DNA from: an uncultured Lachnospiraceae bacterium
GTDB lineage: Bacteria; Bacillota; Clostridia; Lachnospirales; Lachnospiraceae
Reading direction: 5' to 3'
NCBI GenBank assembly: GCA_910579645.1
Contig: CAJTVK010000056.1
Location: 1-25,932, forward strand
Length of the DNA: 25,932 nucleotides
The position numbers and the translations under genes were made by a program. Shown here piece by piece: positions 1 to 7,156 of this stretch. Numbering within the stretch: position 1 is the stretch's first letter; every line of letters begins with the position of its first letter. The notes under the pieces are model-generated. The model was given only the letters and a program-made list of their open reading frames with translations, was not told where the DNA came from and did not search any database.

Positions 1-103
1 CCGCTGCCGCCGTCCCGCAAAAAAATCCCTCCCGTGCGTCCTCCCCTCAACCCAACATTCAGGCTGAACTGTTACATTTCCGTGCCCTGAAAAAATTTTC
101 CCC

Positions 104-132
104 TTGACAATCCTCCGCCGCCATGCTATCCT
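104..132 (+). promoter_or_regulatory. Sigma-A type promoter of the ABC exporter operon
   Basis: A perfect -35 box TTGACA (104-109) is separated by exactly 17 bp from a -10 box TATCCT (127-132). The predicted start near 139 gives a leader of about 140 nt before the ATG at 277. I see no riboswitch fold or clear hairpin in that leader. The 12 bases CCGCCATGCTAT at 118-129 recur at the promoter of the nuclease-like gene (2023-2034). Confidence 0.75.
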
Positions 133-276
133 TAAATTCCTTTCGATTTTTGTAACAATCCGAAACGCCGGCTATTTTCAGCATCACTTACCTGCGGTAA
201 TTCTTTGGCAAAATCCAAAAATAACAGACCGTCTTGGCAAGATGTAACTACACATTACTACCAGGAGGAAACAAAA

Positions 277-1065
277 ATGATTGAATTGGAACATGTAAGC
301 AAGACCTACAAGGTCTCTAAACGTGATGCCGGTTTTTTTTCGGCATGGAAAGCGCTGTTCCGCCGGGAATATGAGTACATCCATGCGCTCGACGACATCT
401 CTTTTACCGTCAGGGACGGAGAAATGGTAGGCTATATCGGCCCCAACGGCGCAGGCAAAAGCTCCACCATCAAAATCTTAAGCGGAATCCTTACGCCCGA
501 CGGCGGCACCTGCCTGATCAACGGGATTACCCCTTGGAAAAACCGTATCGAACATACCCGCAGCATCGGCGTGGTCTTCGGGCAGCGCACGCAGCTATGG
601 TGGGATGTGCCGGTCATGGATTCCTATGAATTGCTGAAGGAAATATACCGGATCGATACATATGCTTACCGACAGAGCCTGGAACGGCTCACCGATATGC
701 TGAACCTGAAAGAACTGCTGAAAATACCCGCCAGACAGCTTTCCCTCGGGCAGCGGATGCGGTGTGAGATAGCCGCATCCCTATTGCATAATCCCCGGAT
801 TTTATTTCTGGACGAACCCACTATCGGCCTGGATGCCGTTTCCAAACTGGCAGTCCGGGATTTTATCCGGCAGCTGAATAAGGAACAAAACACTACAGTC
901 ATCCTGACCACCCATGACATGCAGGACATTGAGGCACTGACCGACCGGATTATTCTCATCGGCAAAGGAAAGGTTCTGCTGGACGGCACCATAGAGGATA
1001 TCCGGCTCGATTATGAAAATACCGAAGAAGCACTGGCTGCTTTTTACCGCAGCCACGGAATATAA
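277..1065 (+). CDS. ABC-2 type exporter, ATP-binding protein (COG4586-like)
   Basis: This is the ATPase of an ABC-2 exporter; it acts on the cytoplasmic face with the two permeases that follow. From the start at 277 the protein has 262 residues, with Walker A GPNGAGKSS (55-63), Q-loop Q103, signature LSLGQR (155-160), Walker B ILFLDEP (175-181) and switch His213 in TTHD. The open frame extends to an ATG at 205, but only the ATG at 277 has a strong ribosome site (AGGAGG, 263-268), so I chose it. The region around 15-35 (FFSAWKALFRREYEY) preceding the core strand is typical of COG4586 ATPases, which pair with COG4587 and COG3694 permeases. The next gene starts 11 bp after the stop. The substrate cannot be read from the sequence; relatives are annotated as drug- or polymer-type exporters, with no safe specificity. 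Confidence 0.92.
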   Translation: MIELEHVSKTYKVSKRDAGFFSAWKALFRREYEYIHALDDISFTVRDGEMVGYIGPNGAGKSSTIKILSGILTPDGGTCLINGITPWKNRIEHTRSIGVVFGQRTQLWWDVPVMDSYELLKEIYRIDTYAYRQSLERLTDMLNLKELLKIPARQLSLGQRMRCEIAASLLHNPRILFLDEPTIGLDAVSKLAVRDFIRQLNKEQNTTVILTTHDMQDIEALTDRIILIGKGKVLLDGTIEDIRLDYENTEEALAAFYRSHGI

Positions 1066-1076
1066 GGAGGTATGCC

Positions 1077-1964
1077 ATGAGATCCGATGTTTTTTCAATA
1101 TCGCCGCATTCCCGCCTGCGTAAATACATTGCCTTTTTCCGGCTTCATTTCACCATGGGACTGCAATACCGTACCGCCGCATTTGCCGGCATACTCACTC
1201 AATTTATATGGGGTGCTATGGAAATCCTTATGTTCCGTGCTTTTTACCGGACCTCCTATGCCGCTTCCCCTGCCGAAGAAACCGCCCTGGCTGCCGCCGG
1301 AACCGGCAGTTTCCCCATGACCTTTGAGGCCACCTGCGCCTATGTCTGGATGCAGCAAGCTTTCCTCGCCTTATTCATGGCATGGATGATGGACAATGAT
1401 ATCTTTTCGGACATTGTAAACGGAAATGTTTCCTACGAACTGTGCCGCCCCATTGATATCTACAATATGTGGTTTGCCAAAAGCCTTGCCGCCCGATGCT
1501 CCAAGGCGGTGCTGCGGTGCATGCCCATCCTCCTTGTGGCGGCATTCCTCCCGAGACCCTACGGTCTCATGGCTCCTGCCGGCGGCATGGCTTTCCTGCT
1601 TTTCCTCTTCACTCTTATGACAGGGCTGGCCGTCACCGTAGCTTTCTGCATGCTCATTTATATCAGTGCCTTTTTTACTATATCTCCGGACGGAATCCGC
1701 ATGATGGCCATGTCCATGGTGGAATTTTTCTCCGGTGCGGTCATCCCCCTCCCCTTTTTCCCGGAGCGGCTGAAAGCCTTCTTTGAACTGCTGCCCTTTG
1801 CCTCCATGCAAAACGTGCCGCTGCGCATATACAGCGGCGACTTATCAGGCCATGCCATGTGGCGGGCCATACTGATTCAGCTGATTTGGCTGTTCCTGCT
1901 GGTGACCGCCGGGAAACTGCTGTGCAGGACAGCCGTGCGCAAGATTACCTTACAGGGCGGCTGA
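1077..1964 (+). CDS. ABC-2 family permease 1 (COG4587-like, PF06182-type)
   Basis: This 295-residue integral membrane protein is the first of two permeases served by the upstream ATPase. It has several hydrophobic segments, for example near 40-60, 95-110, 150-200 and 270-285. It carries the motif GNVSYELCRPIDIYN near 120-135, which matches GEFDRIMVRPRNEIL in the second permease; this paired motif (G-x-x-x-x-x-L/M-x-R-P) is a recognisable trait of this permease family. The ATG at 1077 has AAGGAGG seven bases upstream, overlapping the ATPase stop, so the two are translationally coupled. The gene ends inside a GC-rich hairpin (1956-1977). Its partner permease is displaced to 3090 by an inserted nuclease-like gene, an unusual interruption of a normally contiguous three-gene set. 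Confidence 0.88.
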   Translation: MRSDVFSISPHSRLRKYIAFFRLHFTMGLQYRTAAFAGILTQFIWGAMEILMFRAFYRTSYAASPAEETALAAAGTGSFPMTFEATCAYVWMQQAFLALFMAWMMDNDIFSDIVNGNVSYELCRPIDIYNMWFAKSLAARCSKAVLRCMPILLVAAFLPRPYGLMAPAGGMAFLLFLFTLMTGLAVTVAFCMLIYISAFFTISPDGIRMMAMSMVEFFSGAVIPLPFFPERLKAFFELLPFASMQNVPLRIYSGDLSGHAMWRAILIQLIWLFLLVTAGKLLCRTAVRKITLQGG

Positions 1965-1977
1965 CCTGTCAGCCGCC
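1956..1977 (+). terminator. Hairpin at the end of permease 1, possible weak terminator
   Basis: A perfect 9-bp stem (GGCGGCTGA / TCAGCCGCC) with a 4-base loop includes the stop codon of permease 1. It is followed by ATTCATCTTTTA, only a poor T-tract, so termination is likely partial. If active it would reduce read-through into the displaced second permease. Confidence 0.45.
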
Positions 1978-2008
1978 ATTCATCTTTTATGCATATACGG
2001 TGATTTTA

Positions 2009-2037
2009 TTGCTTAAAAATGACCGCCATGCTATACT
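2009..2037 (+). promoter_or_regulatory. Promoter of the nuclease-like gene
   Basis: TTGCTT (2009-2014), 17-bp spacer, TATACT (2032-2037) preceded by TGC, an extended -10. It lies just ahead of the TTG-started nuclease-like frame at 2066 and gives that gene, and possibly permease 2, its own transcription. Confidence 0.65.
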
Positions 2038-2065
2038 GTAAGAGCAAGAAAGGAAATTTACCGTT

Positions 2066-2827
2066 TTGGAAATTAAAGACAATATACAGTGGCATCCGGC
2101 ATTCTGCTCCGCCATGGAACTGGAACTCAGGGAAAATAAGAAAGACTTAATCTATGAGAGAGAACACAATTTAAGCAAAATGCCTCTCAAAATTGATTTT
2201 CTGGTAATTAAAAAGAAATCGAATGTTAAAATAAAGAATGAGATTGGTGATTTTTTTCTTGGGAACAATATCCTTGAGTACAAATCTCCAGGAGATTATG
2301 TCAATGCCGGAACTTTTTACAAAGCCTTATCCTATGCATGCCTGTATAAAGCCGAGAAAGAAGGCATTGCGGAAAATTTAGATGCTGACATTACAATCTC
2401 TATCGTCCGCGAACAGAAACCGGCAAAGCTTTTCAGGCAGCTTACGGAAAAATTTACAGTAACAAAAAAAGCCTGCGGCATTTACCGTATCAGTGGGACA
2501 TTATTCCCAATGCAGCTTGTTATCACAAACGAACTTGACAAAGAAAGTCATGTATGGATTACCGCTCTGACACGCAGCCTCAGCAGAGCACAGGCGCGGA
2601 ATCTTCTCGGCAGCTGTGCCATACCAGTACTCCATCCGGACAGAAATTGCAGTTCCGCTCTGCCTGTTCCGCACCATTGCCGCGTTAAAATTTCTAGTCG
2701 ATGCACCACATCGCCGTCGAAATTTTGCCTTGCACTGGCACGAACCATGCAAAGCAGAACTGCAATTTCTGTCCGGATGGAGCACTGGCAGAAAATGAGG
2801 ATCGCAAAAATGCCGATTCCGTTGTAA
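2066..2827 (+). pseudogene. PD-(D/E)XK nuclease-like protein, N-terminal part, disrupted
   Basis: The frame opens at a TTG (2066) with AGGAAA upstream and encodes about 180 authentic residues. The motif LKIDFLVIKK followed ~35 residues later by NILEYKSPGD fits the D...E-x-K core of PD-(D/E)XK nucleases (Rpn/transposase-like). Proteins of this shape are frequent in Lachnospiraceae and, as far as I recall, are often mislabelled 3-isopropylmalate dehydrogenase. After the segment ALTRSLSRAQARNLL (about 2606) the frame runs into an inserted palindromic repeat and ends on 40-plus residues of repeat-derived sequence at 2827. The genuine C-terminal part continues in another frame. The core residues remain, so a truncated protein may still be made. 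It sits between two permeases of one exporter, which suggests a later insertion. Confidence 0.72.
2624..2790. repeat. Imperfect palindromic repeat, full-length copy A
   Basis: The outer arms are near-identical inverted repeats: CTCCATCCGGACAGAAATTG at about 2630-2649 is mirrored at about 2764-2783. The imperfect pairing continues inward to a centre near 2707. The inner half (about 2682-2785) is matched in reverse complement by copy B at 19128-19232, with only scattered differences. The element breaks the nuclease-like gene. No protein is encoded, so it is MITE-like or REP-like. I could not define a target duplication. Confidence 0.8.
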
Positions 2828-3069
2828 ATGTGGCATCGGAAGCCAATATTGACTTGTTTAAAAAAATGATACAGGAGGGCAATGACATGTGTGAAGAATT
2901 AAAAGAACTGTTGGCACCTGAAATAGTAGAATTTAAAATCCTGTTAGCCGAGCAAAATGCACAGCTGACTGACAAAGATGCAAAACTCGCTGACAAAGAT
3001 GCCGAAATCGCAAAATTAAAGAAAATGCTTGCCGAAGCCGGGATTCCTGCAGATACGGAAACACTATAA
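2701..3069 (+). pseudogene. Nuclease-like protein, C-terminal part
   Basis: This frame holds the displaced C-terminus of the gene started at 2066. Only sequence after about 2790 (ENEDRKNADSVVNVASEANI onward) belongs to the family; codons before that are repeat-derived. The end is a coiled coil with internal repeats (LTDKDAKLADKDAEIAKLKK), a common tail in this family. An internal ATG at 2887 has AGGAGGG seven bases upstream, so a 60-residue coiled-coil fragment could be translated on its own. It ends 20 bp before permease 2, whose expression may now depend on this transcript. Confidence 0.6.
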
Positions 3070-3089
3070 GGCAGGCACGAGGTATTCCC

Positions 3090-3863
3090 ATGAGATTATA
3101 CGGAAAATATTTTTTTATACAGCTTAAGAGCAGAATGGAATATAAAACTTCTTTTTTACTGACCTGCCTCGGACAATTTTTCATATCCTTTTATGTTTTT
3201 CTCGGCGTTTACTTCATGTTTCAGCGTTTTCCCGAGGTAGAGGGCTTTACCTATGAGGAAGTCCTGCTCTGTTTCGGCATTACTTTGCTGGAATTTTCCC
3301 TTGCGGAGGCTGTTGCACGGGGCTTTGACTGTTTTCCCGGCATCCTCCGGCAGGGAGAATTTGACCGCATCATGGTACGTCCCCGCAATGAAATTCTTCA
3401 GGTGCTGGGAAGCCGCATCGAATTTACCCGCATCGGCCGTATGCTGCAGGCTGTCGCCATGTTCTCCTACGGCATCTCGGTCAGCCGTATTACCTGGACT
3501 TTCCCGAAAGTGATGACACTGCTTTTCATGCTGCTCGGAGGGACGGCAGTATTCAGCGGCATTTTCCTGCTGTTTGCCTCTATTTGTTTCTTTACGCTGG
3601 AAGGCTTGGAAATTTTCAATATTTTCACGGACGGGGCAAAAGAATACGGGAAATACCCGGTGTCCATTTACGGCAAGCGGGTACTGCAGCTATGCACTTT
3701 CGTCATTCCTTATTCGCTGGTGCAGTACTATCCCCTTACGTTCCTGCTTGACCGGGGACAGCCTTGGTACGGATTGCTTCCGTTAGCCGCCTGCCTGTTC
3801 CTGCTGCCCTGTTTCGCTCTGTGGAAATACGGTGTCAGGCATTATACCTCCTGCGGCTCTTAA
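3090..3863 (+). CDS. ABC-2 family permease 2 (COG3694-like)
   Basis: A 257-residue membrane protein with about six hydrophobic segments, for example near 24-44, 55-72, 115-128, 143-167 and 228-245. It carries the family motif RQGEFDRIMVRPRNEIL near 87-103, parallel to the motif in permease 1. It is the second half-permease of the exporter and should dimerise with permease 1 over two ATPase subunits. The ATG at 3090 has GAGG seven bases upstream. It is separated from permease 1 by 1.1 kb holding the broken nuclease-like gene and a repeat, but its own frame looks intact. It converges on the minus-strand pilus/signalling cluster, with only 12 bp between the two stop codons and no obvious terminator. 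Confidence 0.88.
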   Translation: MRLYGKYFFIQLKSRMEYKTSFLLTCLGQFFISFYVFLGVYFMFQRFPEVEGFTYEEVLLCFGITLLEFSLAEAVARGFDCFPGILRQGEFDRIMVRPRNEILQVLGSRIEFTRIGRMLQAVAMFSYGISVSRITWTFPKVMTLLFMLLGGTAVFSGIFLLFASICFFTLEGLEIFNIFTDGAKEYGKYPVSIYGKRVLQLCTFVIPYSLVQYYPLTFLLDRGQPWYGLLPLAACLFLLPCFALWKYGVRHYTSCGS

Positions 3864-3875
3864 AAGATACTGCCG

Positions 3876-4388
3876 CTACAGACTCTCCCAAACCGCGGAA
3901 ATCCCGTCCACTACGGTGGAGGCCTTTTCCACCCATCCTAAAAACAGATCCAGCCCCTGCACACAGAAATCAGTCAGGCCGGACACCGGCTCAAATCCGC
4001 TGTTATACTTTGCCATGCTGCGGAATTGCCGCAGCCCGGCTTCCGCCTCCACTACTTTCTTCTGAATCTCCCCATAGCCGCATTGACGTTCCGCCTCTTC
4101 CAGAATCTCCGCCGCCGCGTCCGGCTCACCGACGGATGAATAAACCTCTGCCAACCCGAGATAAGCCTCATAGTTAGTTTCATCCGCACTTATCATATTC
4201 TCAAAAGTTATTTCCGCCCGTTCGTAATCCAGTTCCGAGAGATATTTATACCCAAGGTCCAATTGTTCCGTATGCCTGTCCCCCGACACTTTGCCATAAG
4301 CATATGCATTGACAAAACAGACTCCTATGGCCACAAGCAGTCCGCCTGCCAACAACCTTTTCCATTTTTTATGCTTGTTTGCTGCCAT
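3876..4388 (-). CDS. Membrane-anchored TPR protein
   Basis: A 170-residue protein with a basic N-terminus (KHKKWKR), one hydrophobic segment (about 11-30) and a predicted extracytoplasmic part with about two TPR units (41-110). Segment EQLDLGYKYLSELDYE... aligns closely with EQLDLGKRYVAEMDYE... in the large TPR/YfaP-like protein at 9575-11680, so the two are paralogues. It is the last gene of the cluster, 11 bp after the phosphatase. The C-terminal 60 residues match nothing I recognise. A likely role is a small scaffold partner of the surface TPR proteins in this locus; this is inferred from context only. Confidence 0.8.
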   Translation of the reverse strand: MAANKHKKWKRLLAGGLLVAIGVCFVNAYAYGKVSGDRHTEQLDLGYKYLSELDYERAEITFENMISADETNYEAYLGLAEVYSSVGEPDAAAEILEEAERQCGYGEIQKKVVEAEAGLRQFRSMAKYNSGFEPVSGLTDFCVQGLDLFLGWVEKASTVVDGISAVWESL

Positions 4389-4399
4389 CCCGTTCCCCC

Positions 4400-5242
4400 T
4401 TATCTTTCTTGTACCTTCACCAACACTACTGTTATGTTGTCCTTTTCCCCGCGTGCTTTTATTAAGGAAACCGTGTCCATGAGAATTTGTTTTATGGATG
4501 CCCTGTCCTCCGATAGCACCGGCTGCATCCTTTCCTCTATTTCCCGGTCAGACAGTTCATGGACAAAACCGTCGGAGCACAGGAAGAAAATGTCATCGTC
4601 CCTGACCCTGCCGGCACTATACGCAATATGCAGCCGTTCCGCCCCTCCCACACACTGCAGTATCATATTGCGGCGGCTGTCGTGTTTTGCCTCCTCCGCC
4701 GACAGCCGCCCTGCCTTGATTTCCTGCGCCACTACACTTTGGTCTTCCGTCAGCTGCCGCAGCCTGCTGCCTATGCGGTAAGCCCTGCTGTCGCCCACCT
4801 GAGCGGTCATATATTCCCGATCCGCTATGATAAGCAGCGTCAATGTGGTTCCTGTCCGGATTCCTTTCTCTTTGGCATAACCATACACCAGCCGGTTCTG
4901 TTTCTGTATGCAATCCTCTATTTCCGTCTTAAGATAAGCCATTATCTCTTCCCCGTTTTTTCCCGGCAGATTCCGGCTGACCGTATAGTCAAACCAATTA
5001 TTCAGAAGCTGTATGGTGCTCCTGCTGGCAAAATCCCCTTCCTGCATGCCGCCCACTCCGTCACACACGGCAGCCAATGCCAGGGAATGCCCGCCTATCT
5101 CCATTATCCTCACGCAGCAGGCATCCTGATTTATCTTCCGGCATATGCCCGCATCCGTATGCATTTCCGCAATGAAATGCAGCTTCCTCTCCTGCCCCTG
5201 CCAGCCTTCCCCATCCTTAATCCGTATCGTCCTCTCCTTCAT
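4400..5242 (-). CDS. PP2C-family (PPM) Ser/Thr protein phosphatase
   Basis: A soluble 280-residue phosphatase that should remove phosphate from Ser/Thr of proteins modified by the kinase at 7157-9313. The PPM motifs are all visible: NQD (38-40), DGVGG (61-65), GTT (131-133), VGDSRAY (149-155), LCSDG (221-225) and DN (268-269). The metal-binding aspartates D40, D61, D224 and D268 are present, so it should be active. Length and lack of a membrane segment match the bacterial PrpC/Stp-type enzyme. The start at 5242 is 18 bp after the stop of the VWA-FHA gene and has only a weak ribosome site, suggesting coupled translation. Confidence 0.93.
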   Translation of the reverse strand: MKERTIRIKDGEGWQGQERKLHFIAEMHTDAGICRKINQDACCVRIMEIGGHSLALAAVCDGVGGMQEGDFASRSTIQLLNNWFDYTVSRNLPGKNGEEIMAYLKTEIEDCIQKQNRLVYGYAKEKGIRTGTTLTLLIIADREYMTAQVGDSRAYRIGSRLRQLTEDQSVVAQEIKAGRLSAEEAKHDSRRNMILQCVGGAERLHIAYSAGRVRDDDIFFLCSDGFVHELSDREIEERMQPVLSEDRASIKQILMDTVSLIKARGEKDNITVVLVKVQER

Positions 5243-5260
5243 CTTCCACCCCGGCCCGCG

Positions 5261-6859
5261 CTATATCGGCATTATTTCCACATGAAACTCCACTTCACCC
5301 ATCCTGACCACATTCCCCGACACTATTTCCCGTTCCTCTTCTATCATTATTCCATCCAGGAACGTGTGATTTACCGACTCCAAATCCCGAAGGAAGAAGC
5401 GGTTGTTTCTCATGGAAAATTCACAATGCCGTCCGGAAACCGTAAGGTTATAATCCACGGGTATCTGAACCAAATCAATATTACGCCCCACTACTACCGG
5501 ACTGTCCATCGGATACCGGAAAACTCTTTCCGGATTTGCCCGATCCCTGAGCACAAGCAGATATCTGCTGTCCAATATTTCGGTCACATCCCCTCCCGAT
5601 TCCGGTGCCGATGCTGCGGGGACCGATTGCGCAGAAACCGGATTGGCGGGAAGGATTGGGGAGATTCCCTTTTTCTTTCTCGTTTCTTTCGCACTTACCG
5701 TTTTTCTTCTCTTCTTATATAAGATGTAAACGTCTGCGGCTATTATCAAAGCTGCCAGCCCTGCTATCTTTTCCGCCCCTATGCCTGCCGGTTTTTCCTC
5801 TTCCGGTGCCGGCAAAAATCCCAGTACGGGTTCCGGCAAAGATTCCGGCTTTAGTTCGGGTTCCGGCTGTGCTTCCGGCTCGGGTTCCGATTCCGGCTGT
5901 GCTTCCGGCTCGAATTCGGGTTCCGGCTCTGCTTCCGGCTCATCTGCCGGCACAGGTTCCGGTTCCGCCAACGTAAACGGCATGGAAACCTCTCCGATTA
6001 CCTCCGTGTCTCCCTCCTCCGTATGCAGCTTCAGCAGCACATGCCTGTTATCCCCGTCCATTGCCTCCTCGGGAATTTCCGCCCTGACCGAATAGATATG
6101 GGAAAAATCATGAATTTCTTCCGCTATCATAAGCACATTCTCATAATCCTCCATCAGAAACTCCCTGCCCCCTGTGAGCCGGGACAGCGCAAACATATTC
6201 TTCAGTTCCGCAGAGTTTTCTTTATAAACATGGCCGATGGCATAAATGGGCCTGGATGTCTCTTTCAGCTTTGCCGTCAGTTCCTCTTTGGTAATGCCGA
6301 TTGACTTATTGTCCACTCCGTCGGAAATCACGATAAATCTTGTGTATTCCGTGTCCTTCTCAATCTGCTCCACGGCCTGAAACAGAAAATCCGTCAGGTA
6401 AGTATCCTGATTCTGAAATTCCAGCCCGTCAATCAGCGGAAGCATCGCCCCGGCATCCTTGGATTTCTCTGCCAGGAATTTCAGTTCTTCCCCGAATACC
6501 GCCAGACTCACCGCTTCCTGCTCCGGCAGTTCCTGCACATACTGCCGCAGGATGTTTTTCATATTCTCCCGGTTTTCTTCCGATACGGATAAGGAGTTGT
6601 CCACCAGAATGACGGTATGAACGGCAATTTCCTCCGGCATGATAAGTTCCGTTTTGCCGCACGGATACTGTGAAACCTGTGCCTCGGCGGATTCCGCCCT
6701 GCTTTTGCACTCTATGTAAGCAACGATATCCTTTCCCTCCGGCAATATCTGCAGCAGCTTCCCCTCTGCCGCCGCATATGCCTGTCCCATATTGAAAAAA
6801 GCCAAAAAGACTGCCATTGTCAATGTCCATGCCATTATTTTAAAAATAGCCTTTCTCAC
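5261..6859 (-). CDS. VWA - transmembrane - FHA protein
   Basis: I start at the GTG at 6859 because AGGAGG lies 8 bases upstream; the frame also extends to 6898 without a ribosome site. The 532-residue product has a signal-like N-terminus (1-30, ending AYA-AAEG), a von Willebrand A domain (about 80-250) with MIDAS residues DNSLS (87-91), Thr153/156 and SDG (179-181), a Pro-Glu repeat linker (299-346), one membrane segment (364-381) followed by KKRRK, and a cytoplasmic FHA domain (432-530) with VGRN, SGRHCEF and N-HTFLDG. It therefore joins an external metal-dependent adhesion domain to an internal phosphothreonine reader. It lies between the kinase and phosphatase genes, so the FHA domain is a likely reader of their phosphorylation. 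Confidence 0.92.
   Translation of the reverse strand: MRKAIFKIMAWTLTMAVFLAFFNMGQAYAAAEGKLLQILPEGKDIVAYIECKSRAESAEAQVSQYPCGKTELIMPEEIAVHTVILVDNSLSVSEENRENMKNILRQYVQELPEQEAVSLAVFGEELKFLAEKSKDAGAMLPLIDGLEFQNQDTYLTDFLFQAVEQIEKDTEYTRFIVISDGVDNKSIGITKEELTAKLKETSRPIYAIGHVYKENSAELKNMFALSRLTGGREFLMEDYENVLMIAEEIHDFSHIYSVRAEIPEEAMDGDNRHVLLKLHTEEGDTEVIGEVSMPFTLAEPEPVPADEPEAEPEPEFEPEAQPESEPEPEAQPEPELKPESLPEPVLGFLPAPEEEKPAGIGAEKIAGLAALIIAADVYILYKKRRKTVSAKETRKKKGISPILPANPVSAQSVPAASAPESGGDVTEILDSRYLLVLRDRANPERVFRYPMDSPVVVGRNIDLVQIPVDYNLTVSGRHCEFSMRNNRFFLRDLESVNHTFLDGIMIEEEREIVSGNVVRMGEVEFHVEIMPI
5822..5968 (-). repeat. Pro-Glu coding repeat in the VWA-FHA gene
   Basis: Degenerate in-frame repeats of CCGGAA-type codons encode roughly 48 residues of P-E-x-E/P-E-A-Q units. 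The segment lies just before the membrane segment, on the predicted outer side, and may serve as an extended spacer through the cell wall. It is a plausible site of length variation between strains. Confidence 0.7.
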
Positions 6860-6919
6860 CTTTTCTCCCTCCTTCCGCCAAATCATCCTTAACTGCAAAA
6901 AATAACCGGTTTTCCCGCA

Positions 6920-7060
6920 TCAACAAGACTCTTTATATTCCCCGTTTATCTTTTCTATTAATTTGGCTCTCTGCCTGCCGAAAAAAAACACCGCCAATGC
7001 CAATCCTGCTGCACCGGCTAAGCATAATGCTATACCTACAGCCATCAAAACACTTCCCAT
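6920..7060 (-). CDS. Small single-pass membrane protein, 46 residues
   Basis: This short frame starts at ATG 7060 with AAGGAGG 7 bases upstream, one of the best ribosome sites in the cluster. The product begins MGSVLMAVGIALCLAGAAG, has one hydrophobic segment (about 3-27), then a basic stop-transfer GRQRAK and a short charged tail ending in Cys. It sits between the kinase and the VWA-FHA gene in the same direction. A longer overlapping frame (6933-7136) lacks these features and is probably not coding. I do not recognise a family. A small regulator or partner of the adjacent membrane kinase or VWA protein is possible but unproven. Confidence 0.75.
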   Translation of the reverse strand: MGSVLMAVGIALCLAGAAGLALAVFFFGRQRAKLIEKINGEYKESC

Positions 7061-7156
7061 ACCAGTTCCTCCTTACAGCCAAAGCTTTCCGTCCCACACT
7101 GCCATCCGCAAATGCCTTTTTCATTACCTTGCGCACCTTTCTTCACCTATCATCCC

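Noticed and set aside
1..100. Possible end of an upstream gene or RNA
   Set aside because: No frame with a recognisable end, no RNA fold; only A- and C-rich sequence before the exporter promoter.
4559..5722. A 387-residue plus-strand frame
   Set aside because: It lies antisense to the PP2C and VWA-FHA genes, whose motifs are unambiguous; its composition (His/Pro/Tyr-rich) is that of a shadow frame.
6933..7136. A 67-residue minus-strand frame in the kinase/VWA-FHA gap
   Set aside because: It lacks a ribosome site and recognisable character; the overlapping 46-residue frame (6920-7060) has a strong ribosome site and a clear membrane helix.
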